11,636 nt of DNA from Elstera litoralis (GCF_000963705.1 NZ_LAJY01000073.1:1-11636); one strand, 5' to 3'; positions 1 to 8,580 are shown, counted from the stretch's first letter. Notes: a model not told the origin generated them from the letters alone. Made by a program: numbers and translations.

Positions 1-810
1 GCGGTTGCTGCCGATAGCTATTGGACGCAAACGCGCATCGAGGCGGCTGAGTTTCTGTGGGGCGAGGATAATCTTGGGCCGGGCGACGGTGCGATTGCAG
101 CGGGGGCGCTCGCCGAGGTGAATATTACTGTCGCGAGCCAAGTGCTGATTCCATCGGCGGGGCTCGGTGGGTTGACGCGCGTGCTCGCCCGCCATTACGG
201 CTGCTGGCCGACCTCGATGACGCCTTCCGCCGCGCTCGCCGGAATCGCTCAACAACGCTCAGACGCTGCCGAACTGTCGCAAAAAGCCGCCGTCACCGCC
301 TATGATCCGGCGACGGTGCAGTTCAAAGCCAATAGTTTCGATGTCGTCGCGGCCCATGAAATTCTAACGCCGGTCGCCAATAAGGCCCGGCTGATCCAGC
401 AGATCGTCCGCGCCGCCAAACGCGGCGGCACGGTGATGATTACCGAGATGGTGCTGACCGAATTGGGCGTTGCCAGTCTCGGCGGCACCAGTCGGCGCTC
501 AGCGGCGGCGGGGGTTGCCTTGCAGGCCTGGTTGAAACTCCTGAACCCGGCCCCGCAGCTTTGGTCGCACGCGCAGATGATGGAGACATTCTTCTCCCTC
601 AACGTCGATGCCGACAGCAAAAATATCAGCCCGGCCTATGTGGAGCGGATCAATAAAATCTGGGGCGAACTTTCGGGGAAACTTGAGGCCGGGACCATCC
701 CGCGCCCGCTGCTGCCGACCGTCGCCACCGATTCGGAACGCTGGGCCGCCTTCCGCACGGCGCTGGATGAGGATGCTATCGCCATGACCCGTTACACCAT
801 CAAGATCTGA
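1..810 (+). CDS. SAM-methyltransferase-like protein, 3' part (N-terminus outside window)
   Basis: The reading frame is open from the first base, so the gene starts left of the window; the GTG at 118 is an internal codon, not a credible start. The visible 269 residues begin with a YWTQTRIEAAEFLWGE stretch, which resembles alphaproteobacterial methyltransferase-domain proteins that carry a Y-W-x3-R-x7-LWGE segment ahead of a Rossmann fold. A glycine-rich loop (SAGLGG, about residue 54) corresponds to SAM motif I, and later strands fit (FDVVAAHE about residue 115, RGGTVMITEMV about residue 140). The acidic residues normally found at the start of motif I and after strand 2 appear to be replaced (PSAGLGG; TSMTPS), so SAM binding may be weakened or lost. 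The substrate is unknown. The gene converges on the nitrate operon and overlaps the last gene's 3' end by 19 bp. The family call is fairly sure; catalytic activity is not. Confidence 0.65.
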   Translation, partial: AVAADSYWTQTRIEAAEFLWGEDNLGPGDGAIAAGALAEVNITVASQVLIPSAGLGGLTRVLARHYGCWPTSMTPSAALAGIAQQRSDAAELSQKAAVTAYDPATVQFKANSFDVVAAHEILTPVANKARLIQQIVRAAKRGGTVMITEMVLTELGVASLGGTSRRSAAAGVALQAWLKLLNPAPQLWSHAQMMETFFSLNVDADSKNISPAYVERINKIWGELSGKLEAGTIPRPLLPTVATDSERWAAFRTALDEDAIAMTRYTIKI

Positions 811-1710
811 GCCGCCGCCTCCGCCTCAGTCACGGTTTCCGCTGCGCCGAGGGCGAGCAGGGCGAGCGCTAAGGTGGCCTGCACCGTCGCGCGCGCTTGA
901 ACACCCTCCTCGGCATCGGCGGCACAGAGGGCGGGAAACAGCAGCTCTTCCACTGTCGCGCCGCGTAAGAGATGCACCGTAATCGGCTTTTCTGGTCGCC
1001 GTTCCGCCTCGCCGCCGCCGCCCTTCAGCACGGCCAAACGGGGACGGTTCAGGCGTTTCGACGCTTCCAAATGCAGGTGAATATAAGGCGGGTGGAACAC
1101 GCCATCGACCCCCGCTGCCGCCGCGAACGGGTTCAGCAGCCGCGCCACCGTATTCATCGGCGAGCGCAGCCCCAAGATGCCGCGCAACCCCAGCAGCCGC
1201 GCCAACCCCGGCGCGAGCACATTCGTCGGTACGAAGGCGATTCCGCCGCGATCCAGCGCCGCGCGCGTTTCGGCGTCGGTCGCGGTAATGGGAATGCCGG
1301 TTTCGGCCAATCCCGCCCCAATCGCCTCCCGCCCTGGCCCGCCGGGCAGCCCGTGGACCAAAAACGCGCTTGCCGCTGGCGGCAATCAGTGTCGCCGCGT
1401 GCAGAAAATGCGCCGCGCCGCGCGTGCGCCCATCGGCATAGGACGGCCAGTCGAGATCGACGCCGCCCACATCCCACGCCGGGAGTTCCGTGCGCGCAGC
1501 GTCGACCAAGCCCGCCATTTCGTCCGGGTCTTCGCCGCGATAGCGCAACAGCATGAGGAAGGCCCCCACCTGCTCGGGCAAGGCCCGACCGTCGAGAACT
1601 TGATGCAGCGCGTCCTGCGCTTCTTCGCGGGTTAACGAGCGCGAGCGCCCCGGCCCTCGGCCTAAGGTGCGGACGTAAGGGGCGAAAGAATGGGTATCGT
1701 GAACGCTCAT
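792..1710 (-). CDS. ybiB: YbiB/TrpD2-like anthranilate phosphoribosyltransferase homologue, frameshifted
   Basis: It is related to anthranilate phosphoribosyltransferase (TrpD) but belongs to the YbiB/TrpD2 branch, whose E. coli member binds nucleic acid; its metabolic role is unknown. The N-terminal helical part (SLTREEAQDAL, then GAFLMLLRYRGE, residues about 25-60) and DLDWPSYA are in the frame that starts at 1710. The rest (VHGLPGG, SPMNTVARLLNP, HPPYIHLHLEA, LKGGGGEAE) lies in another frame and ends at a TAA at 792. The two join cleanly, as KRVLVHGLPGG, if one base is removed from the A5 run at 1360-1364 (about codon 116). The result is about 305 residues, normal for the family. The ATG overlaps the cysG stop as ATGA, indicating translational coupling in the nitrate operon. 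Unrepaired, the N-terminal frame runs on with unrelated sequence to 826. I judge the break to be a likely sequence error. Confidence 0.72.
1360..1364. other. Homopolymer A5: apparent +1 frameshift in ybiB
   Basis: This run of five A (T5 on the coding strand) is exactly where YbiB-family similarity moves from one minus-strand frame to another. Reading it as four bases gives GTT TTG GTC CAC and restores the family-like sequence VLVHGLPGG. Either an assembly overcall or a true mutation would look like this. Confidence 0.75.
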
Positions 1711-3095
1711 GCCGCCGGGGCAACCTCCAAGACCGAAGAAATCCGATCCTGAGTCTGCGCTAAAGCCGTCCCAATCAGCAAGAGGGTCGGCCCGTCAAAC
1801 CGCCCATCGGCCAGCGCGAAGGGTAATTCGGCCAAATTGCTGATGGTTTCGCGCTGGTGCGGCAGCGAGGCATTTTCCACCGCCACCGCCGGGGTTGCCG
1901 GATCGAGCCCCGCCGCGATCAGGTCGCGCGCGAGCCGCCCCGCCGCCGCCTTGCCCATATAGAGCGCCAGCGTGCCCCCGGCTTTGGCGAGCCCGGCCCA
2001 ATGATCGGCCATTCCGTCTTCGGTCTGCGCGGTGGCAAGGGTAAGAGTGCGGGCGACGCCCCGTTGCGTGAGGGAACAACGGAGCGCCGCCGCTGCCCCC
2101 AGCGCCGCAGTGACGCCAGGGACAAGCTCGCTCGATACGCCATGCGCATCGAGATAAGAAATTTCTTCACTGGCCCGGCCGAAGACGCCGGGATCGCCGC
2201 CCTTGAGCCGGACGACGCGGCCGCCGGTGCGGGCGGCGGCGAGTAGGGCTTCGTTGATGGCCGCCTGCGGCATCGAGCTTTTATCGCCGCAGCGTTTGCC
2301 GACCGAAATCAGCTTGGCTTCGCGTTTCGCCAGCCGCAGCACGCCGTCGCCGACCAAAGCATCGTAGAGAATAATATCGGCGGCCCCGATCAGCCGGGCG
2401 GCTTTCAAGGTCAGCAATTCGGGATCGCCCGGCCCGGCGCCGACGAGGGCAACAGGATAGGATGGCATCGGGTGGTCCGAGGCCAAGGCCTCCGCTATCG
2501 CGGCCTCGGCAGCTTCAGCCTGCCCGGCGAGCGCCAAATCGGCAATTCGGCCCGCGAGCATAGTTTCCCAGAAAGCCTTTCGACGCGAGGCGTCCGGTAA
2601 AGCCGCCGTCACCCGCTCCCGCCAGCGCCCGGCGAGGCTGGCCAGCAGCCCGTAACCGGGGGGAATGGCTTTCTCCAGCACCGCGCGCAGCAGTCGCGCC
2701 AGAATCGGGGCCGTGCCGCCGGTCGAAACCGCCACGGTGACGGGGCCGCGCTCGATCATCGCCGGCAGAATGAAATCGCAGTAGCTCGGCGTATCGGCGA
2801 CATTCAGCGGCACGCGCACGGCACTAGCGGCGGCGCGCAGGGCGGCAAGATCGATCTCGTCCCCCACGGGGGCGGCGATGATGAAGCGGAACGGCGTCAA
2901 ATCGGCCCCCGCCGCCAGCCGGTCCCAGCGGACCACCTTGGCTCCCGCGCGGGCGACGAGACGGGCTTTCGCGTCGGCCAGATCGCCCGAACCGAGCACC
3001 AGAACCGGCACATCCTTCAGGTCGAAAAATACCGGGAAGTGCGACAGCCTGCCCGAGGCATCCGGCACTTCACGCGACAAGCGAGGCGTCGGCAT
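1707..3095 (-). CDS. cysG: Bifunctional siroheme synthase (SirC/Met8-type domain + uroporphyrinogen-III C-methyltransferase)
   Basis: The protein makes siroheme, the cofactor of NirB, in the cytoplasm. Residues about 18-165 form the NAD-dependent precorrin-2 dehydrogenase/ferrochelatase module: SHFPVFFDL, a Rossmann loop VLGSGDLADAK (GSG where GGG is usual), NVADTPSYCDF with the likely catalytic Asp101, and STGGTAPILARLLR. Residues about 214-455 are the SAM-dependent uroporphyrinogen-III methyltransferase module: VGAGPGDPELLTL (218-230), RLKGGDPGVFGR (296-307), ELVPGVTAALGAAA, LTQRGVART and ALYMG. At 462 residues it is full length for CysG. The ATG at 3095 overlaps the nasA end by 26 bp and has AAAGGA 10 nt upstream. 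A GTG at 3068, just after the nasA stop, is an alternative start without a good ribosome binding site; both keep the whole domain. The stop overlaps the ybiB start by 4 bp. The pathway assignment is secure. Confidence 0.93.
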   Translation of the reverse strand: MPTPRLSREVPDASGRLSHFPVFFDLKDVPVLVLGSGDLADAKARLVARAGAKVVRWDRLAAGADLTPFRFIIAAPVGDEIDLAALRAAASAVRVPLNVADTPSYCDFILPAMIERGPVTVAVSTGGTAPILARLLRAVLEKAIPPGYGLLASLAGRWRERVTAALPDASRRKAFWETMLAGRIADLALAGQAEAAEAAIAEALASDHPMPSYPVALVGAGPGDPELLTLKAARLIGAADIILYDALVGDGVLRLAKREAKLISVGKRCGDKSSMPQAAINEALLAAARTGGRVVRLKGGDPGVFGRASEEISYLDAHGVSSELVPGVTAALGAAAALRCSLTQRGVARTLTLATAQTEDGMADHWAGLAKAGGTLALYMGKAAAGRLARDLIAAGLDPATPAVAVENASLPHQRETISNLAELPFALADGRFDGPTLLLIGTALAQTQDRISSVLEVAPAA

Positions 3096-5767
3096 GGCGC
3101 AAGAATCCTTTCAGTTCGGAAATGCAGGAACCGCAGTTGGTGCCCGCCTTCAGCAACGCACCGATCGCTTCGACGCTGGTCGCCTCCCCGGAGGCGACGA
3201 CGGCGCGGATGCGCGCGGCACTCACCTGAAAACAGGCGCAGACCATCGGCCCGGCACTGGGGGCCGCGACGCGCCCGGCGAGCACCTCTTGCGCGTTGGC
3301 AAGGCTGGGTTCGGTAAAGAAGGGCAGCAGATGATCCATCTCCGGCCCGCGCCCCAGTATCAGCGCCGCCACCAGCTTGCCCTCGTTCAAATAGGCCCCG
3401 CGCCAGCGCCCGCGCGCCGGATCGACCAGGGTTAGCGGAACGCACTCGTCGGCGGTATCGCCCAGCAGCGCCGCCAGTAGTGCTGCGCCATCGGGCACCG
3501 CGTCGCTCTCAGGCAAGGCCCAAAGATCGACGGCCCAGGCATCGCCCAAGGGCCGCTTGCACCAGAACAGGCCCGGCAGATCGCCTTGCGCCAAGGGGTC
3601 CGGCGCGTCGCGCAGCAGCGCATAGCCGTGCCACAGTGGGGCGAGACGGGTAAGGGAAACGGGGGTGAATTTCAACTCCGGCTGGCCCGACAGCGGATCG
3701 ACGTTCGGGGCAATCACCCGGCCCACGGCCCCGCCGCTGCACCACGCGCCGTTCCAATGCATCGAAGCGAAAACCTCGCCGCGCGGCTGAGACTCGGCAA
3801 TCGCGGCCAGACGGATCGCCGTTCCGGTGGCGCTACTGAGCCGAACCAGATCGCCCTCAGCCACGCCCAAGGCCGCCGCATCCTGCGGGTTGATCGTCAC
3901 GGTCGGGCGCGGCTGATGGTTCATCAGCCGGGGCGTTGATCCGGTCCGGCCCATCGTGTGCCATTGATCGCGCACGCGGCCCGTGTTCAGCACTAACGGA
4001 AAATCGGGGCTGGTTTGGCTCAGCGGTGCCATCGGCCCCGTGGGGATGAAGCGCGCGCGGCCATCGGGGGTAAAGAAGCCGCCATTGGCGAAGAAGCGCG
4101 TCTCCAGGCTGGGGGCCTCGCCCGCCCGCCACGGCCAGCAGAAGGGCGGCAGCGAGTCATAGGCATCGTTCGAAAGCCCCACGGCCCCGCCCAAATCGAA
4201 ATCGCGGCGTCCCTCATTCTCGAAAGCCGAGAGGGCCGCGTGTTCGCGGAAAACATCGGCCGACGTTTCATAGGCGAAAGCCCCGGCAAAGCCCAAGCGC
4301 TGCCCAATCTGCGCCAGCGCCCACCAATCGGGCTTTGCCTCCCCTTCGGGCGCGCGGAAGGCCCGCTGGCGCGAAATTCGCCGTTCGGAATTGGTAACGG
4401 TGCCGTCCTTCTCGCCCCAGGTTGCGGCGGGCAGCAGAAAATGCGCATAGCGCGCCGTTTCAGTATCGGCCACGCAATCCGAGAGAATCACCGTTGGGCA
4501 GCGTTCCAAGGCGGCCTGGATGAGATCGGCATCGGGCAGGCTCGCGAGCGGATTGGTCGCCAAAATCCACAGGAATTTAATTTTCCCATCCGCCACCGCC
4601 TGAAAGAGATCGACGGCTTTCAGCCCCGGCTTCTGCGCCAGATTGGCAGCATTCCAGAAGCGCTGCACCCGGTCGCGGTCGGCCTCAGACGCAAAATCCA
4701 TATGGGCGGCGAGTTGGTTGGCGAGCCCGCCGACTTCGCGCCCGCCCATCGCGTTCGGCTGGCCGGTGATCGAGAACGGGCCGCAACCGGGGGGTGCCGA
4801 TGCGCCCCGTCGCCAGATGCACATTCAGAATCGCCGACACGCTATCGCTGCCGTGGCTCGACTGATTGATGCCCTGGCTGAACACCGTCACCACCTTCGG
4901 CGTGTCGATGAAGAGCTTATAGAAGGCGGCAATCTGCACGGGCGACAGGCCGGTCGTATCGGCCACCGTCGCAAGATCGGGCGCGGCAGCGACGGCTTCG
5001 GCAAGACCGCGCGTGTGATCGGCGACATAGGCGGCCTTCACCGCCCCGGCCTCGGCAATCGCCCGCAGCAAGCCGCTGAACAACGCAATGTCGGAGCCGC
5101 CGCGCAGGGGCAGATGCAGATCGGCGTCGGCTGTGGTGGCGGTTTGGCGCGGGTCGAGCACGATGATCTTCAGCCCCCGGCGTTTCCGCGCCGCCAGCAG
5201 GCGTTGAAACAGCACCGGATGACACCAGGCCGTATTGCTGCCGACCAGCACGACCAGATCGGCTAATTCCCAATCGTCATAGAGGCCGGGCACCGTATCG
5301 GAACCAAAACTCTGCTTATGCCCGGCCACAGTGGAGGCCATGCACAGGCGCGAGTTGGTATCGACGTTGCTTGTTCCAATAAAACCTTTGGCCAGCTTAT
5401 TGAGAACGTAATAATCCTCGGTCAACAACTGCCCCGAGCCGTAGAAAGCGACCGCTTCCGGCCCGTCATCCGCCAGGACCTCTTGTAATCGCGCGCCGAT
5501 TTCGTCCAACGCGAGATCCCAGGGAACCGGCGCACCGTCCCATAGGGGCTGCGTGAGCCGATGGGGCAGGGTGAGGCTTTCCGCCAAAGCCGAGCCTTTC
5601 GAGCACAGCCGCCCCTTATTGGCTGGATGGGCGGCATCGCCGCGCACCGACACGCCCGCGCCGCCATCGGCCGAGAGAATCTCCACGCCGCAGCCGACCC
5701 CGCAATAGGGGCAGGTCGTGCGTTGTAGAACGGTGAGGGCGGAAGCTCCGGCGGCGGCGTCGGTCAT
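3070..5767 (-). CDS. nasA: Assimilatory nitrate reductase catalytic subunit with C-terminal BFD-like [2Fe-2S] domain, frameshifted
   Basis: This is a cytoplasmic molybdopterin-guanine-dinucleotide enzyme reducing nitrate to nitrite. The N-terminal [4Fe-4S] site is C19, C22, C26 (CPYCGVGC) and C55 (LCSKG); C142 in NSRLCMAS is the expected molybdenum ligand. The core includes HPVLFQRLL and LDPRQTATTADADLHL. The C-terminal cofactor-binding domain includes LNTGRVRDQWHTMGRTG. A BFD-like cluster motif ends the protein (C843-x-C845, C878-x2-C881). The frame opened at 5767 runs out at 4685 and the homologous sequence resumes in another frame. Removing one base from the G6 run at 4789-4794 (about codon 325) gives RIGTPGCGPFSITGQPNAMGGRE, typical of NasA, and a protein of 898 residues. 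The start lies 5 bp after the nirD stop, and the end overlaps cysG. No separate NADH-dependent electron-transfer subunit gene is visible; the BFD-like domain probably takes part in receiving electrons. Confidence 0.9.
3106..3111 (-). promoter_or_regulatory. Shine-Dalgarno supporting the cysG start at 3095
   Basis: The minus strand reads AAAGGA, 10 nt before the ATG at 3095 and inside the nasA coding end. The competing GTG at 3068 has no comparable purine-rich site, which favours the longer protein that overlaps nasA. Confidence 0.5.
4789..4794. other. Homopolymer G6: apparent +1 frameshift in nasA
   Basis: The run of six G (C6 on the coding strand) is the point where NasA similarity changes frame. 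Reading it as five bases turns GTPRLRPVL into GTPGCGPFS, which contains the conserved TPGxGPF segment of nitrate reductases. The flanking sequence on both sides stays strongly NasA-like. Confidence 0.85.
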
Positions 5768-5772
5768 GGCGG

Positions 5773-6108
5773 TTACTCGGCGGCAGCGGCGCTGAGGGCG
5801 GCTATATCGAGTTTCAGGCGGTCGCCTTCGAGTGCCACCGGCAGGCTGAGAACCTGCCCCTCGTCGGCCCCTTGGGCACGGCCCGAGGCGAGGCTAATCA
5901 CCCAACCGTGCAGCGGACAGGTAACGCAATCGCCGTGAACGATGCCGTCCGACAGCGGCCCCTGCTTATGGGGGCAGCGGTCTTCGAGCGCGAAGAATTT
6001 GCCCTCGGCGGTGCGGAAAATCGCGAGTTGCCGCCCGGCGAACATCAGCTTACGCGCGCCCTGGCTGGGCACATCCGCCGCCGGGCCAATATCGAGCCAA
6101 AGGGCCAT
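5773..6108 (-). CDS. nirD: Nitrite reductase small subunit, Rieske-type
   Basis: This 111-residue protein is the small subunit of the NAD(P)H-dependent assimilatory nitrite reductase and acts with NirB in the cytoplasm. It has a full Rieske [2Fe-2S] binding pattern: C45-P-H47 and C64-P-L-H67, with the typical GWVISLASG after the second pair. Such ligands are absent in the E. coli NirD but common in other NirD proteins, so this one probably carries a cluster. The length is normal. Its ATG directly abuts the nirB TAA (TAAATG), and nasA begins 5 bp after its stop, implying coupled translation. It could formally be any small Rieske ferredoxin, but its position makes NirD almost certain. Confidence 0.93.
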   Translation of the reverse strand: MALWLDIGPAADVPSQGARKLMFAGRQLAIFRTAEGKFFALEDRCPHKQGPLSDGIVHGDCVTCPLHGWVISLASGRAQGADEGQVLSLPVALEGDRLKLDIAALSAAAAE

Positions 6109-8556
6109 TTACGCCTCCACCAGCATCGGTTTGAACTCATTCGCATCGACGCCGCCAACGCGCTCGGCCCAGGGGTCGATCTGCGCGAAGCTTTGGGCAT
6201 AGGCGAAGCGGGAGGCCAGCGCGCGGCGGGCTTCCTCATCGTCTAGTAGGCGGGATTTCACATAGGCGAGCCCGACGCGCTCCACCCACGGCGCCGTGCG
6301 CTCCAGATAGCGCGCTTCCTCGCGGTAGAGCTGCAAGAAGGCGGCGCAATATTCGAGCACCTCTTCCTCGGTGGTGACCTTGACGAGGAAGTCGCAGCCG
6401 CGCAGTGCGATACCGGCATTGCCGCCAATCAGCAGTTCCCAACCGCTATCGACCGCGATGACGCCGAAATCCTTAATCGAGGCTTCGGCGCAGTTGCGCG
6501 GGCAGCCGGAGACGGCGAGCTTCACCTTATGGGGATGCCAGGAGCCCCAGGTCATCCGCTCCAGCTTAATGCCCATGCCGGTCGAATCTTGCGTGCCAAA
6601 GCGGCACCATTCCGAGCCGACGCAGGTTTTCACCGTGCGCAGTGCCTTGCCGTAACCGTGGCCCGAAACCATGCCCGCCGCATTCAGATCGGCCCAAACG
6701 CCCAGCAAATCTTCCTTTTTCACGCCAAGCAGATCAATGCGCTGCCCGCCCGTCACCTTAACGCTGGGGATTTCATACTTATCGACGACATCGGCAATCG
6801 CGCGCAGCTCGCCGGAGGTGGTGACGCCGCCCCACATGCGCGGAATGACCGAAAACGTCCCATCCTTTTGAATATTGGCGTGGGCGCGCTCGTTAATGAA
6901 GCGCGAGCGGCTATCGTCCTGATACTCACCCGGCCAGGCGCAGAGCAGATAGAAATTCAACGCCGGACGGCAGGAGGCGCAGCCGCCGGGCGTGCGCCAG
7001 TCCAAGGTTTTCATGACCTGCGGAATGCTCTTCAGGTGCTGGTCGCGGATCGCGGCGCGGACGAACTCATGGGAATGGTCGGTGCAACCGCAGACGCTTT
7101 CAACCGTCTTAGCCTCATACTCGCCGCCGAGCGCAAGCGCGAGCAGCCCTTCCACTTTCGACGAGCAGGAGCCGCAGGAGGCGGCGGCCTTGGTCGTGAC
7201 CTTCACCTCTTTCAGGGTGGTCAGGCCCTTGTCAGCAATCGCGGCCAGGATCGTGCCTTTGCACACGCCATTGCAGCCGCAAATTTCGGTCTCATCGGGC
7301 AGATCGGCCAAGCCAGAATCGCTCGCGCCGCTCGCCGTCAGCCCCGGCCCGAAGATCACGGTATCGCGCAGATCGCCGAGGGGGGTGGCTTTGTCCAGCA
7401 GATCGACGTACCAGCCGCCGTCCTTGGCGTCGCCATAGAGCACCGCGCCGACGAGAATGTCGTCCTTCAGCACGAGGCGTTTATACACACCGCGCGACCC
7501 ATCGCGCAGAATAATATCCTCGCAGCCCTCGCCGCCGTTGAACTGGCCGACCGAAAGCATATCGATGCCCGTTACCTTCAGGCGCGTCGGTGGTTGAATC
7601 GGACGGTAAGCGCTGGCGGTTTTGCCGGTGAGATGATCGGCGCAGACTTTCGCCTGGTCCCAAATCGGCGCGACCAGCCCAACCATTTGGCCGTTATGCT
7701 CAGTGCATTCGCCGACTGCGTAGATCGACGGATCGGAGGTGCAGAGCCCGTCATCGACAATCACGCCGCGATTGCAAGCAAGGCCCGAGGCTTGGGCGAG
7801 GGCCATATTCGGGCGAATCCCCGCCGCCATCACCACGAGGTCGGCGGGAATTTGCCGCCCGTCCTTAAGGCGCACGGCCTGCACCCGGTCCGCGCCAATC
7901 AGCGCTTCCGTCACCGCGCCGGTGATGATGTCGATACCGCGCTGGGTTAGATCGTCCGCCAGCAAACCCGCCGCCGCCGGATCGAGCTGACGCTCCATCA
8001 ACGTTTCCATCAGATGAATAACGCTGACTTTCATGCCCTGGGCCGCCAGCCCATTGGCGGCTTCGAGCCCGAGCAGCCCGCCGCCGATCACCACGGCATC
8101 GCGGTAGCGCTGCGCTGCCGACAGCATCGTGTCGACATCCGACATATCGCGAAACGCGCAAACCCCCGGCAACTCCTTGCCCGGCACCGGCAGAATGAAC
8201 GGGTTGGAGCCCGTCGCCAGCAGCAGCTTATCGTAAGAAACCACACGGCCCGAGGCGGTCGTCACCTGCTTTTGCGCCGGATCGAGGACAATCGCCGCGT
8301 CGCCCGCGATCAGCTCGATACCGTTCGCATCATACCAATCGCGGCTATTGATGACGATTTCATCAAAGCTCTTCTCCCCCGCCAGCACCGGCGAGAGCAG
8401 AATACGGTTATAGTTTACGTGCGGTTCGGCCCCGATCACGGTCACGCAGTAGCGTTGGGGATCGCGTTTCAGCACCTCTTCGACGGTGCGCATTCCGGCC
8501 ATACCATTGCCGATAACCAGCAGGCGCGAACGGTCGGGGGAAATTTGGTCTCGCAT
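6109..8556 (-). CDS. nirB: NAD(P)H nitrite reductase large subunit (siroheme)
   Basis: It catalyses the six-electron reduction of nitrite to ammonium with NirD. In order, the 815 residues hold: an FAD-binding Rossmann motif (VIGNGMAGMRT, 14-24); an NAD(P)-binding motif (VVIGGGLLGLEAA, 155-167); the second FAD contact (IYAVGECTEH, 278-287); a BFD-like [2Fe-2S] motif (C426-G-C428, C461-x2-C464); a second similar cysteine set (C489-G-C491, C526-x2-C529); a nitrite/sulfite reductase ferredoxin-like half domain; and the siroheme/[4Fe-4S] ligands C645-x5-C651 and C685-x3-C689 in TCVGSEWCRFG and VSGCPRNCAEA. The length matches NirB without a fused NirD. The ATG at 8556 has GGAGA 6 nt upstream and lies 24 bp after the ATPase gene. 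No frame break is present. The siroheme comes from the downstream cysG product. Confidence 0.97.
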   Translation of the reverse strand: MRDQISPDRSRLLVIGNGMAGMRTVEEVLKRDPQRYCVTVIGAEPHVNYNRILLSPVLAGEKSFDEIVINSRDWYDANGIELIAGDAAIVLDPAQKQVTTASGRVVSYDKLLLATGSNPFILPVPGKELPGVCAFRDMSDVDTMLSAAQRYRDAVVIGGGLLGLEAANGLAAQGMKVSVIHLMETLMERQLDPAAAGLLADDLTQRGIDIITGAVTEALIGADRVQAVRLKDGRQIPADLVVMAAGIRPNMALAQASGLACNRGVIVDDGLCTSDPSIYAVGECTEHNGQMVGLVAPIWDQAKVCADHLTGKTASAYRPIQPPTRLKVTGIDMLSVGQFNGGEGCEDIILRDGSRGVYKRLVLKDDILVGAVLYGDAKDGGWYVDLLDKATPLGDLRDTVIFGPGLTASGASDSGLADLPDETEICGCNGVCKGTILAAIADKGLTTLKEVKVTTKAAASCGSCSSKVEGLLALALGGEYEAKTVESVCGCTDHSHEFVRAAIRDQHLKSIPQVMKTLDWRTPGGCASCRPALNFYLLCAWPGEYQDDSRSRFINERAHANIQKDGTFSVIPRMWGGVTTSGELRAIADVVDKYEIPSVKVTGGQRIDLLGVKKEDLLGVWADLNAAGMVSGHGYGKALRTVKTCVGSEWCRFGTQDSTGMGIKLERMTWGSWHPHKVKLAVSGCPRNCAEASIKDFGVIAVDSGWELLIGGNAGIALRGCDFLVKVTTEEEVLEYCAAFLQLYREEARYLERTAPWVERVGLAYVKSRLLDDEEARRALASRFAYAQSFAQIDPWAERVGGVDANEFKPMLVEA

Positions 8557-8562
8557 GGCGTG

Positions 8563-8567
8563 TCTCC
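8563..8567 (-). promoter_or_regulatory. Shine-Dalgarno of nirB
   Basis: GGAGA on the minus strand, 6 nt before the nirB ATG at 8556, sits in the 24-bp gap after the transporter ATPase gene and fixes the start. Confidence 0.65.
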
Positions 8568-8580
8568 GGTCGGGGCAGCG

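Noticed and set aside
972..1635. Overlapping plus-strand frames opposite ybiB
   Set aside because: Arg/Pro/Gln-rich translations without resemblance to known proteins. The opposite strand shows a coherent YbiB-family protein once the single frameshift is allowed for.
4785..4800. Programmed ribosomal frameshifting at the nasA C6 run
   Set aside because: NasA is not known to need recoding, no stimulatory hairpin or pause signal is apparent, and two unrelated genes nearby show the same kind of break. A homopolymer error explains all three more simply.
4015..4869. Open frame of 284 codons on the plus strand, opposite nasA
   Set aside because: It has no domain signature and lies wholly within conserved nasA sequence.
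6529..7950. Long open frame of 473 codons on the plus strand, opposite nirB
   Set aside because: It is antisense to clearly conserved nirB codons. The predicted protein is rich in Arg, Ala, His and Gly with no recognisable domain; such frames are expected opposite GC-rich genes.
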